A stretch of DNA of 64,000 bases from CAYREV01 sp964423345. Lineage in GTDB: Bacteria; Bacteroidota; Rhodothermia; Balneolales; Balneolaceae. The first letter of the stretch is position 1. Each line of letters starts with the position of its first letter. The position numbers and the translations under genes were made by a program. Where the stretch lies: positions 1 through 64,000 of the forward strand of contig CAYREV010000001.1 of assembly GCA_964423345.1 (NCBI GenBank). The letters run 5' to 3'. Below the pieces are notes generated by a model. That model made no database searches. It worked only from the letters and a program-made list of their open reading frames with translations, and was not told the origin of the DNA. Positions 17,329 to 26,405 of this stretch are shown one piece after another.

Positions 17329-20139
17329 ATGGCATCAACGGAAAAACCGAAACGATTATTTAAAGTTGCATCCGAGTTCAACGTATCCACCCAATCCATA
17401 GTGGATGCGTTAGCTGAAGAAGGATTTGATGTGGCTAACAAGCCCAACAGTAAAATAACCTCGGAGATGTACGAGGTGCTGGAGGAGGAATATGGTGCTG
17501 ATAAAGCCAAAAGCCAGGAACACCTCAAGGCAAGAGAGGAATATGAAAGCCGCCGCAGTCAGATTCGGGCCAGTAGAAATGAAAGTGTAACGATAGACGA
17601 CCACCTGGAGCCTCTTGATGAAGAACTTCCGCTGGAACCCGAAGAAGAAGAGGAGGGATCTATTGAGGGATTGGTACCTCAGGAGGATGAAAAAGAGGAA
17701 GAAGAAGTAGCGTCTAAAGATGTTGAAGAAGCGGAAGAAATGGAAGCGGCGGAGGAAGAGCAGGCCACCGAAGAAGCAGAGGACGAAGAGGAAGCTGAAT
17801 CTGATGAAGAGGAAGGGGAAGAGGAAGGCTCTGCTGAAGCTGATGAGGATGAGGAAACGGAAGAAGAGCCCGACGAGGAAGAGGATGATGATAAGGATAC
17901 CGATGAGGAAGAGGATGATGAGGAGGAGGATTATGAAGAGGAAGAGGATGAAGAGGATGAAGATTATGACGAAGAGGAAGAGGATGATGATGTAATTCGG
18001 GGCAGGGCCGGCCGACTGAAAGGGACGAAGGTGTTGGGTAAGGTAAGGGTCGGCGACCAGCCCAAGCGCCGAAAAAAGCGCAAGCGTAAAAAGGATATAG
18101 AAGATTACGAGGAGTCGCAGGAAAAAGAACGTAAGAAGGGCAAGAAGAAATCTTCCAAGAAAAAGAAAAAAGGTAAAAAGCGGAGAGGCAAAAACGTAGA
18201 GGAGGATGAAGTCGAGCAGAAGCTGAAGGAAACACTGCAGAAGATGAAGTCGTCCGAAACCATTGGAAGCAAAAGACAGCGACGCCGCCGCAAGCGTAAG
18301 GAGGAGCGCGAAGAGGAAGAACAGCTCCAGGCTGAAATGGAGGAGCTGGAAGATGAGATACTCGAAGTAACCGAATTTATTACCGTCAGCGACCTGGCCG
18401 ACCTGATGGATGTTAAGACCAACGAGGTGATTACCACCTGCATGGATCTGGGCATGATGGTGTCAATCAACCAGCGCCTGGATGCCAGCACCATAGAACT
18501 TGTAGCCGAAGAGTTCGGTTATGAGGTTGAATTCGTGGATGCTGAAGAAGCCATCGAAGAGATTGAGCTAGAGGAAGACGACCCCGAAGACCTGGAGCCG
18601 CGGGCTCCGATTATTACGGTAATGGGGCATGTCGACCACGGAAAAACCTCACTGCTTGACTATATACGCAAAGCCAAGGTGGCCGAAGCCGAAGCCGGCG
18701 GTATTACCCAGCACGTAGGTGCTTATGAAATTAATACGGAAGACGGCCGTAAGATCACCTTCCTGGATACGCCGGGTCACGAAGCCTTTACGGCCATGCG
18801 CTCAAGAGGTGCCCAGGCTACGGATATTGTGATTCTGGTGGTAGCGGCCGACGATGCGGTAATGCCCCAAACCATTGAGGCGATTAATCATGCCAAGGCA
18901 GCAGGGGTATCTATTATAGTAGCCATCAACAAGATGGACAAGGAGGGTGCCAATCCCGAAAAGATTAAACAACAACTGGCGGAACACGATGTCATCGTCG
19001 AAGAGTACGGTGGCAAGAACCAGGCGGCCGAAGTTTCTGCCAAAACGGGTAAGGGAATCGACGAACTGCTTGAAAAAGTTGTGATCGAATCTGAACTGAT
19101 GGAGCTTAAGGCAAATCCCAACCGGCGGGCCGACGGCGTGGTCCTTGAGGCACGCGTTGACAAAGGCAAGGGGACGGTAGCAAATATCCTGGTGCAGAAC
19201 GGCACCCTGGAAGTAGGTGATCCCTTTGTGGCGGGCCCTTGCTTTGGACGGGTACGCGCCATGGAGAACGAGCATGGTGAGCGGATTCAGAAAGCCGGAC
19301 CCTCGCAGCCGGTGCAGCTGATGGGCTTTGATGATATTCCCCAGGCGGGTGACAAGCTCGTGGTGGCAAAGGATGAGAAATCAGCCAAGGAGATTGCAAA
19401 TCAACGACAACAGATACGCCGGGAACAGCAGTTGCGAAAGACCAAGCATCTTACCCTCGACGATCTCTCCCGGCGCATGGCCCTTGGAGAGGTATCCGAA
19501 CTCAATATCATAATCAAGGCCGACGTGGACGGATCTATTGAGGCGCTTTCCGGAGCTCTGCAAAAACTGAGTACTGATGAGGTGGGAGTGAATATTATCC
19601 ATACCGGTGCAGGAGCCATAACCGAATCGGACGTGCTCCTGGCTTCCGCTTCCGATGCCATTATTATCGGTTTCCAGGTACGACCCACCTCGAATGCCCG
19701 AAGGGTCGCAGAGGAAGAGGAGATCGATATCAGGCTCTTCAGTGTGATCTATGACGCGGTAGATGAGGTAAAGGACGCCATGGAAGGGTTGCTCTCGCCC
19801 GACATCAGTGAGAAGCTGGTGGGTAATGCCGAAGTTCGTGAAATATTCAAGGTCTCCAAGGTGGGTACCATCGCAGGCTGTTATGTGACCGACGGGAAAA
19901 TAGTTAGAAATAACCCGGTACGGGTGGTCCGTGACGGAGTGGTTATCTATGACGGTGAAATAGATTCACTGAAACGTTTCAAGGAAGATGTGAAGGAGGT
20001 GCAGACGGGTTACGAATGCGGGCTGAGCATAGTCAATTACAACGACATCAAGGTGGGCGACGTCATTGAGAATTACAAAGTGGTTGAAGAGAAACGTAAG
20101 CTGGAGGACGCGAAGAATCTCGAAGACCTCGAGCTCTAG
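17329..20139 (+). CDS. infB: Translation initiation factor IF-2
   Basis: A 936-residue GTPase that positions initiator tRNA on the 30S subunit. The N-terminal IF2N domain (1-60) is followed by an extreme low-complexity stretch: residues ~95-222 are almost all Glu and Asp, then ~240-330 are Lys/Arg-rich. A second IF2N-like domain follows at ~345-400. The G domain has GHVDHGKT at 433-440, DTPGH at 480-484 and NKMD at 534-537, followed by the usual beta-barrel and fMet-tRNA-binding C-terminal domains. The GTPase core is entirely conventional and the acidic/basic linker is unusually long. It lies 113 bp after nusA. Confidence 0.97.
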   Translation: MASTEKPKRLFKVASEFNVSTQSIVDALAEEGFDVANKPNSKITSEMYEVLEEEYGADKAKSQEHLKAREEYESRRSQIRASRNESVTIDDHLEPLDEELPLEPEEEEEGSIEGLVPQEDEKEEEEVASKDVEEAEEMEAAEEEQATEEAEDEEEAESDEEEGEEEGSAEADEDEETEEEPDEEEDDDKDTDEEEDDEEEDYEEEEDEEDEDYDEEEEDDDVIRGRAGRLKGTKVLGKVRVGDQPKRRKKRKRKKDIEDYEESQEKERKKGKKKSSKKKKKGKKRRGKNVEEDEVEQKLKETLQKMKSSETIGSKRQRRRRKRKEEREEEEQLQAEMEELEDEILEVTEFITVSDLADLMDVKTNEVITTCMDLGMMVSINQRLDASTIELVAEEFGYEVEFVDAEEAIEEIELEEDDPEDLEPRAPIITVMGHVDHGKTSLLDYIRKAKVAEAEAGGITQHVGAYEINTEDGRKITFLDTPGHEAFTAMRSRGAQATDIVILVVAADDAVMPQTIEAINHAKAAGVSIIVAINKMDKEGANPEKIKQQLAEHDVIVEEYGGKNQAAEVSAKTGKGIDELLEKVVIESELMELKANPNRRADGVVLEARVDKGKGTVANILVQNGTLEVGDPFVAGPCFGRVRAMENEHGERIQKAGPSQPVQLMGFDDIPQAGDKLVVAKDEKSAKEIANQRQQIRREQQLRKTKHLTLDDLSRRMALGEVSELNIIIKADVDGSIEALSGALQKLSTDEVGVNIIHTGAGAITESDVLLASASDAIIIGFQVRPTSNARRVAEEEEIDIRLFSVIYDAVDEVKDAMEGLLSPDISEKLVGNAEVREIFKVSKVGTIAGCYVTDGKIVRNNPVRVVRDGVVIYDGEIDSLKRFKEDVKEVQTGYECGLSIVNYNDIKVGDVIENYKVVEEKRKLEDAKNLEDLEL

Positions 20140-20168
20140 AGTTGAGCTTTTAAAATATTTGAAATGTT

Positions 20169-20543
20169 ATGAGCATTCGAACAGAACGCCTGGCCGCGGT
20201 ATTACAGCGAGACCTGGGTAAAATCATCCAGAAACAGTACCAGAAAAGCGGATCTTTTTTGACGGTAACCCAGGTAGAGGTATCGCAGGATTTGATGAAT
20301 GCTACGGTATATATCTCTATTTTTGCACCGGGTAAGGACGAAGAAGCAATCTTTTCTCTTCTTGAAGAGAACCAGGCCGGCATAAGAAAAGAGCTGGCAT
20401 CGAAGATACGGCACCAGGTAAGGCGTATTCCGGAACTCCATTTTAAGATGGATAAGAGCGCCGAACATGTGAATAAAATGGAAACGCTCTTTGATAAGAT
20501 TCGCAGGGAACGCGAACAGCGTAACCGGGGCGAGCAAGAATAG
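20169..20543 (+). CDS. rbfA: Ribosome-binding factor A
   Basis: A 124-residue single KH-like domain protein for late 30S assembly and 16S 5'-end processing. The family pattern is visible: SIRTERLAAVLQRDLGKII at the start, SQDLMNATVYISIF in the middle and the RRIPELHFKMDKSAEH motif near residue 92. Length is normal. It sits 29 bp after infB and 10 bp before the chosen truB start. Confidence 0.95.
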   Translation: MSIRTERLAAVLQRDLGKIIQKQYQKSGSFLTVTQVEVSQDLMNATVYISIFAPGKDEEAIFSLLEENQAGIRKELASKIRHQVRRIPELHFKMDKSAEHVNKMETLFDKIRREREQRNRGEQE

Positions 20544-20553
20544 TCATTCGCTT

Positions 20554-21285
20554 ATGGCCAGAGCCATCCCACTGAAGGAGCTTCCCGTCTTTTCTGACTC
20601 AAACCCTCCCGAACACGGTTACGACTATGCCTCCGGTGCAGTGTTCCTGGTCGACAAACCTTCCAAATGGTCCAGCTTCGATGTCGTAAAAATACTCAGG
20701 AAATGTCTGGACTTGAGAAAGGTCGGGCATGCAGGAACCCTGGACCCCATGGCAACAGGCTTGTTGGTACTCTGTTGCGGAAAGGCCACAAAGTCCATTT
20801 CACAGGTTCAGGAGCAGCCCAAGGAATATGTGGGCGAAATCACTTTCGGGGCGGCTACTCCAAGCCATGATGCTGAAACGGAAGTGGAGGATACCGCAGC
20901 ATACGACCATATCACACTTGAGCTGATTAAACAGAAGTTAAAGGAAGATTTTTCCGGGTTGATTAACCAGGTGCCTCCCATGTATTCGGCTCTGAAGCAT
21001 GAGGGTACACCGCTGTACAAGCTGGCCCGCAAGGGAAAGGAAGTTAAGCGTCGGCCACGGCAAATTTCTATCTACGAAACGGAAGTTCTTAACTTCCAGA
21101 ACCCTGTGCTGGAACTTTATGTTAAATGCAGCAAGGGAACCTATATACGTTCACTGGCATATGACCTTGGCAAGGCGGTCGGATCGCTTGCCTATCTTTC
21201 AAAACTGAAAAGAACAGCCATAGGTCCATATTTGAATGAGGATGCCCTGTCCGTCGACAGGCTGAAACAAATATTTCTGTCTTGA
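20554..21285 (+). CDS. truB: tRNA pseudouridine(55) synthase
   Basis: A 243-residue enzyme that makes pseudouridine 55 in the T-loop of tRNAs. I take ATG 20554 (MARAIPLKELPVF) because the longer in-frame start at 20491 would overlap rbfA by 53 bp with non-conserved sequence. The catalytic aspartate lies in VGHAGTLDPMATGLL (about residue 65); the KPSKWSSFDVV motif and SKGTYIRSLAYDLG motif are also present. The C-terminal PUA part is short. It is part of the rimP-to-truB cluster. Confidence 0.95.
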   Translation: MARAIPLKELPVFSDSNPPEHGYDYASGAVFLVDKPSKWSSFDVVKILRKCLDLRKVGHAGTLDPMATGLLVLCCGKATKSISQVQEQPKEYVGEITFGAATPSHDAETEVEDTAAYDHITLELIKQKLKEDFSGLINQVPPMYSALKHEGTPLYKLARKGKEVKRRPRQISIYETEVLNFQNPVLELYVKCSKGTYIRSLAYDLGKAVGSLAYLSKLKRTAIGPYLNEDALSVDRLKQIFLS

Positions 21286-21416
21286 TGAGAAAGCGTATTG
21301 AGATTAATCCGATGATTGTTGAAATGGAACCCGGCCGGAGAGCACCCGTCCGGTTGTTCTACCGAGAACACATTGAGTTTTAATTAACTGCTTAACCAAT
21401 TAACGCACAGATCTTT

Positions 21417-22352
21417 ATGGCCGAGCTGGTATACCTGGAGGATGTAAAAAGAGATCCGAATTCCGTTATTACCGTAGGAACGTTTGACGGAGTGCATGTG
21501 GGGCATACGGCCCTGATCAATACAGTGTTGAGAAAAGCCGGGGAGCGGGATGCACGCAGCGTCGTTGTAACTTTTGACCCCCATCCGCGGGAAATTATAA
21601 ATCCCGGAGATGCGGGGATCAAATTGTTGACCTCATTGCCCGAAAGAAGAGAGATACTGGAGGAGATGGGCATTGATACGATGGTTGTTATTCCATTTGA
21701 CCGGGATTTTTCCCTGTTAAGTTCCGAGGAGTTTGTTGAGGATATCATCTACAATAAAATAGGGGTCTCCGAATTTGTCATTGGTTATGACCATCACTTC
21801 GGCAAAGACCGGGAGGGGACTATTGAAACTATAGAGCAGCTGGGTAAGCAGCTGGGATTTGATGCCTATGTGGTCTCAAAAAAGGAGGTGGGGGATAAGA
21901 CGGTCAGCAGTACAAAAATCCGCGAGACCATCCATCAGGAAGGCGAAATGGCCGAGGCCTCCAGAATGCTGCAACGTCCCTACCGGCTCAATGGCATGGT
22001 GGTTCACGGCGACAAGAGGGGCAAGGAGATTGGCTATCCAACGGCTAATATCAAAACCGGTGATCCCCGCAAGATTGTCCCCCGTAAAGGGGTCTACGCT
22101 GTCAGGGTAAGAGTGGAAGAGGAGTGGTATGATGGGATGATGAATATAGGAGTTCGTCCGACATTTGACGGAGGTGAACATACAATGGAAGCTCACCTCT
22201 TTAATTTTGATACGGATATTTATGGAAAGGAGGTACAGGTTCGGTTTTATGAGCGTTTGAGAGATGAGAAGAAATTCAGCGGACGGGAAGAGCTGGTTAA
22301 GCAGTTGGAGGAGGATGAGAAAAAAGCGAAAGAAATACTAAAGGGCGATTAA
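21417..22352 (+). CDS. ribF: Bifunctional riboflavin kinase/FAD synthetase
   Basis: A 311-residue fusion that makes FMN and then FAD from riboflavin. The N-terminal nucleotidyltransferase domain (about 15-180) has GTFDGVHVGH at 21-30 and the VTFDPHP motif. The C-terminal flavokinase domain (about 185-308) has KRGKEIGYPTANI and the VRPTFDGGEHTMEAHLF strand. Order and length are as in other bacteria. It follows truB after 131 bp, a common arrangement. Confidence 0.96.
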   Translation: MAELVYLEDVKRDPNSVITVGTFDGVHVGHTALINTVLRKAGERDARSVVVTFDPHPREIINPGDAGIKLLTSLPERREILEEMGIDTMVVIPFDRDFSLLSSEEFVEDIIYNKIGVSEFVIGYDHHFGKDREGTIETIEQLGKQLGFDAYVVSKKEVGDKTVSSTKIRETIHQEGEMAEASRMLQRPYRLNGMVVHGDKRGKEIGYPTANIKTGDPRKIVPRKGVYAVRVRVEEEWYDGMMNIGVRPTFDGGEHTMEAHLFNFDTDIYGKEVQVRFYERLRDEKKFSGREELVKQLEEDEKKAKEILKGD

Positions 22353-22357
22353 ATTAA

Positions 22358-22388
22358 TTGCAAACAATACACGTAAAGGTTATCTTTG
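22358..22388 (+). promoter_or_regulatory. Promoter of rpsO (Bacteroidota type)
   Basis: TTG at 22358-22360, a 20-bp spacer, then TATCTTTG at 22381-22388 matches the Bacteroidota vegetative pattern TTG/TAnnTTTG. It lies about 58 bp before the rpsO ATG. Confidence 0.55.
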
Positions 22389-22446
22389 CACGCTATAATA
22401 GATAACTGTAAAAAGTCGTTGACGTTAAGAACACAAGAAATAATAC

Positions 22447-22716
22447 ATGTCGATAACCAAAGAAAAAAAACAGGAAATTATTCAGAAGTACGGTGGATCT
22501 GAAGAGAATTCGGGATCCACTGAGGCGCAAATTGCTATATTTACAGCACGAATTAATGATCTGACCGATCATTTGAAAGATAATCAACAGGATCACGCCT
22601 CACGCCGTGGTTTGTTAAAGATGGTTGGAAAGCGACGAAGGTTGCTAAATTACCTGAAGAAAAAGGATATTGAGAAATATCGTGAGCTTATCAGTGAGCT
22701 GGGTATTCGTAAGTAA
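22447..22716 (+). CDS. rpsO: 30S ribosomal protein S15
   Basis: An 89-residue primary 16S-binding ribosomal protein. The family pattern is complete: KQEIIQKYG, NSGSTEAQIAIFTARINDLTDHL, and KDHASRRGLL-type segment (DHASRRGLLKMVGKRRRLLNYLKK). It has its own promoter and terminator, so it is expressed independently of pnp downstream. Confidence 0.98.
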   Translation: MSITKEKKQEIIQKYGGSEENSGSTEAQIAIFTARINDLTDHLKDNQQDHASRRGLLKMVGKRRRLLNYLKKKDIEKYRELISELGIRK

Positions 22717-22721
22717 TTAAT

Positions 22722-22754
22722 AAAAGGGCACGTTATAAGACGTGCCTTTTCTTT
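22722..22754 (+). terminator. rpsO intrinsic terminator
   Basis: Stem AAAAGGGCACGT (22722-22733) pairs with ACGTGCCTTTT (22740-22750), loop of about six bases, T-rich tail. It lies six bases after the rpsO stop. Confidence 0.88.
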
Positions 22755-22887
22755 ATGACCAATACTGGCATATCAAGATAGCGAGGATACCTTCCTTTCT
22801 GATTTCCTCATCTTAAGGATCTTTGACATATCTCAATTAAAGTACAGAAAGAAGTAAGTTAAAATTTGAATTGAATTAGTAAATACG

Positions 22888-25008
22888 ATGAAAGAAGAAT
22901 TTAAAAGTGTAGAATTTGCTCCCGGAAAAACTCTTTCCGTTGAAACCGGACGCATTGCCAAACAGGCTGATGGTGCCGTTACCGTAAAGATGGGAGATAC
23001 CATGGTACTCTGTACCGCGGTAAGTGCGAAAGACCCTAATCCCGGACAGGATTTTTTCCCTTTAACGGTTGATCTGCGGGAGAGTTTTTCAGCCGGAGGT
23101 AAATTTCCGGGAGGATTTATCAAACGAGAAGGGCGTCCTTCGGAAAAAGAGATCCTTTCCAGCCGCCTGATTGATAGAACCATCAGGCCACTCTTCCCAA
23201 AGGGTTATCGCTGTGAAACCCAGATTATCTGTGCAGTCCTTTCTTCCGATGGGGAAAATGACGGCGATGTACTGGGAGGCTTCGGAGCCTCGGCAGCACT
23301 CCACATTTCTGACGCTCCCTTCCAGGGTCCGTCGGCTGAGGTTCGAGTCGGGCGCATAGACGGCGAGTTTGTCATTAACCCGACTATTTCCGAACTGGAG
23401 CAAAGCGACATCGATATGATTGTGGGCGGTACGGCCGAGAGTGTTTTAATGATTGAAGGCGACATGGATGAGATCTCGGAAAAAGAGATGCTGGAAGCCA
23501 TCAAGGCAGCACACGAATCCATTGTGAAGCTGTGTGAGTTCCAGGAAGAGTTGCGAGAAGAATACGGAAAGGAAAAACGCGTATTTGAACCTGAGCCGGT
23601 TGATGAAGATCTGAAAAGCAAGGTGTATGAACAGGCGGAAGAACCCATCAGGGAAGTAGTGAATACGGGCCTCGGCAAGGAGGAATACAGCAAGCGCCTC
23701 AAGGAAATCAAAGACGAGGTAGTTGAAAAACTTACCGGGATCGAAGAATATGAGGAGGAAGCCGACACTATTAAAAACATCTGCGGTGATATCGAGAAAG
23801 ATGAGCTTCGCAGTTTAATCCTGGAGAAGAAAGAACGTATTGACGGTCGATCCCCTGAAGAGGTAAGGGATATATGGACCCAGGTCGGTTACCTGGCCCG
23901 CACCCATGGATCCGCTATCTTTACCCGCGGAGAGACCCAGGCGCTGGTTTCGGTTACCCTCGGGACCAAGAAAGATGCACAGGCCGTAGATACCCTGCTG
24001 GTGGAAGAAGACAAGAATTTCTATCTGCACTACAACTTCCCCCCATACTGTGTGGGTGAAGCGCGCTACCTTAGGGGGCCGGGCCGCAGGGAGATCGGAC
24101 ACGGCCACCTGGCCGAACGGGCACTGAAAAAAGTCAAGCCCTCATTTGAAGAGTTCGGCTATGTCATTCGTGTCATATCGGATATTACCGAATCGAACGG
24201 CTCCTCATCCATGGCTTCCGTCTGCGGCGGATCCATGGCGCTGATGGACGCAGGCGTACCGATGAAGAAACCGGTTGCCGGTATTGCCATGGGTATGATT
24301 GTCGGAGAAGAGGATTCTGTAGTATTGTCCGATATACGGGGAGAAGAGGATTTTATGGGCGACATGGACTTTAAAACCGCGGGTACCACCGACGGTATCA
24401 CTGCCTGCCAGATGGATATGAAAGTCCAGGGTATCTCTTTCGAGGTGCTTGAACGGGCACTTGAACAGGCTCGTGAAGGTCGCATGCATATTCTTGAAAA
24501 GATGGCGGAAACCATCTCCACTCCGAGAGAAAATATTTCACAATATGCTCCGCAATTCCTGAATATGGAAATTGACGGAGACCAAATCGGTGCCGTGATC
24601 GGGCCGGGTGGTAAAGTAATACAGACCCTCCAGAAAGAGACCGATACCGAAATTTGGGTGGAAGAGGACGACGAAACCGGCAAGGGTAAAATTACCATTA
24701 CCGCAGACGACCTCAACAAGGCAGAAGAAGCCAAGAAACGAATTCAAGGCATAGTCGGTCAGCTGGAAGAGGGTGCAACCTATCAGGGTACGGTGAAAGC
24801 CATCAAGGAATACGGTGCCTTTGTAGAGATCGTGCCCGGCAAAGACGGTTTGCTGCATGTGTCCGAGATCAGTCACGAGCATGTTAAAAATGTAAGCGAC
24901 GTTCTTTCGGTAGGGGATGAACTTGAAGTAAAGCTGCTCTCTGTCGAACCCGGCGGAAAGCTGAGGCTTTCACGAAGAGCTCTAATACCTGAGAACGGTG
25001 AAGAATAA
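22888..25008 (+). CDS. pnp: Polyribonucleotide nucleotidyltransferase (PNPase)
   Basis: A 706-residue phosphorolytic 3'-5' exoribonuclease, a trimer in the RNA degradation machinery. Two RNase PH domains are visible (about 10-220 and 320-540), the second with FPPYCVGEARYLRGPGRREIGHG and the catalytic-site DIMDMDFKTAGT-type segment (MGDMDFKTAGTTDGITA). A KH domain follows near residue 563 (IGAVIGPGGKVIQTL) and an S1 domain at the C-terminus (GTVKAIKEYGAFVEI). Length is normal. Confidence 0.97.
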   Translation: MKEEFKSVEFAPGKTLSVETGRIAKQADGAVTVKMGDTMVLCTAVSAKDPNPGQDFFPLTVDLRESFSAGGKFPGGFIKREGRPSEKEILSSRLIDRTIRPLFPKGYRCETQIICAVLSSDGENDGDVLGGFGASAALHISDAPFQGPSAEVRVGRIDGEFVINPTISELEQSDIDMIVGGTAESVLMIEGDMDEISEKEMLEAIKAAHESIVKLCEFQEELREEYGKEKRVFEPEPVDEDLKSKVYEQAEEPIREVVNTGLGKEEYSKRLKEIKDEVVEKLTGIEEYEEEADTIKNICGDIEKDELRSLILEKKERIDGRSPEEVRDIWTQVGYLARTHGSAIFTRGETQALVSVTLGTKKDAQAVDTLLVEEDKNFYLHYNFPPYCVGEARYLRGPGRREIGHGHLAERALKKVKPSFEEFGYVIRVISDITESNGSSSMASVCGGSMALMDAGVPMKKPVAGIAMGMIVGEEDSVVLSDIRGEEDFMGDMDFKTAGTTDGITACQMDMKVQGISFEVLERALEQAREGRMHILEKMAETISTPRENISQYAPQFLNMEIDGDQIGAVIGPGGKVIQTLQKETDTEIWVEEDDETGKGKITITADDLNKAEEAKKRIQGIVGQLEEGATYQGTVKAIKEYGAFVEIVPGKDGLLHVSEISHEHVKNVSDVLSVGDELEVKLLSVEPGGKLRLSRRALIPENGEE

Positions 25009-25045
25009 AGCATTACAAGAAACGCTGTAAGCTTTGTATATTTCG

Positions 25046-25077
25046 CGCCATCCTGATACGTCGGGATGGCGTTTTTA
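25046..25077 (+). terminator. pnp intrinsic terminator
   Basis: CGCCATCC (25046-25053) pairs with GGATGGCG (25064-25071), and further TGA/TCG bases extend the stem, followed by GTTTTTAATTTT. It ends ten bases before the start of the M16 peptidase gene. Confidence 0.88.
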
Positions 25078-25087
25078 ATTTTAAAAT

Positions 25088-26341
25088 GTGATTGACTACG
25101 TGAAGGAAATTGATTTTGTAGAGAAGACAGTCCTGGATAACGGACTTAAAATCGTTACCGAAAGGGTAGAGAGTGTTAAAAGTGTATCGGTAGGTATCTG
25201 GGTTAAAACAGGCAGCCGTAACGAAACGGAAAAACAGGCCGGAATTACACATTTCCTGGAGCATATGCTTTTCAAGGGAACAGAGAACCGGAGTTCTTAC
25301 GATATAGCCATGAGTATGGAGTCGGTGGGAGGATATCTTAATGCTTTCACCTCTTCAGAATATACCTGTTACTATTCTCGATGCCTGAACACACAGCTAC
25401 AGCGTGCACTGGATGTCCTTTCGGATATGGTACTGAACCCCTCATTCCCCGAAGAGGAGATTGAGAAGGAAAAGAAGGTGGTAATCGAGGAAATGAAAAT
25501 GTATCGCGACAGCCCGAATGATTACCTCTACGAGGAGTTCAGCAATAAACTGTTCGAGGGGCATCCGTTGGGCCGGCCCATTATCGGTTTTGAAGAGACC
25601 GTTTCCGCTTTTGAACGGGACGATCTATTTGATTATATGAAGCACCGATATCAGCCGTGGAACCTTCAGGTAGCGGTTGCCGGAAACGTTGATCACGGCG
25701 AAGTAGTGAAGCTGGTTCAATCCTATTTTGAAGGGGCCTCTTCGGAAAAAAGGGATCAGCCTTCACCTGAATTGACCCCTTACCGGGTTTCGGAGATGAA
25801 ACTTACCAAGGATATCGAGCAGACGCATCTGATACTTGGCCGTAGGGGACTGGATTACGATCATGAGGACAAATACCGCCTTCTTTTGGCCAATGCGGTA
25901 TTGGGAGGAGGCATGAGTTCAAGGCTTCATCAGAATATTCGCGAACAGTTCGGTTATTGTTACTCCATCAGTACCTTTAACCAGTCGTACAGGGATACGG
26001 GGATGTTCGGGATATATGTGGGGACCGACAAGGACTATGTCAAGCATGTACGCAGGCTCATTGAAGATGAGCTGCAGAAATTACGAAATGAACCCATAGC
26101 TGAAAAAGAGTTGAATGAAGCCAAGGCCCAACTGAAAGGCAAGCTCATGCTTTCGCTGGAAAGCATGAGTAGCCGAATGTCAAGGCTGGCAAAGAGTGAG
26201 TTGTATTTCAACCGTTTTATCACTCTTGACGAACTGATAAATAATATTGACGGGGTGGAAGCCCAACAGGTACAGCAGTTTGCAGATGGTTTTTTTGACA
26301 AGGAGCTCTACTCGGAAGCCATACTGCTTCCCGAAGGCTGA
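25088..26341 (+). CDS. M16 (insulinase-like) zinc peptidase
   Basis: A 417-residue single-chain M16B processing-peptidase-like enzyme. The inverted zinc motif HxxEH is at H55-x-x-E58-H59 (THFLEHMLFKGT), with the distal Glu in VVIEEMKMYRDSP. The C-terminal half holds the second inactive M16 domain. The start is GTG at 25088; no better ATG exists in frame before the conserved region. Such enzymes degrade short peptides or process precursors and are often found beside pnp. It follows the pnp terminator directly. Confidence 0.93.
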   Translation: MIDYVKEIDFVEKTVLDNGLKIVTERVESVKSVSVGIWVKTGSRNETEKQAGITHFLEHMLFKGTENRSSYDIAMSMESVGGYLNAFTSSEYTCYYSRCLNTQLQRALDVLSDMVLNPSFPEEEIEKEKKVVIEEMKMYRDSPNDYLYEEFSNKLFEGHPLGRPIIGFEETVSAFERDDLFDYMKHRYQPWNLQVAVAGNVDHGEVVKLVQSYFEGASSEKRDQPSPELTPYRVSEMKLTKDIEQTHLILGRRGLDYDHEDKYRLLLANAVLGGGMSSRLHQNIREQFGYCYSISTFNQSYRDTGMFGIYVGTDKDYVKHVRRLIEDELQKLRNEPIAEKELNEAKAQLKGKLMLSLESMSSRMSRLAKSELYFNRFITLDELINNIDGVEAQQVQQFADGFFDKELYSEAILLPEG

Positions 26342-26405
26342 CTATCAGCCTTGGACAGACTGTCCCCGGGATAATTAAAGCACAATCAATTATTTATATT
26401 ACGCA

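Noticed and set aside
17714..18235. 173-codon minus-strand frame opposite the acidic part of infB
   Set aside because: Pro/Leu/His-rich product is a mirror of the GAG/GAT repeats of infB; no coding signs.
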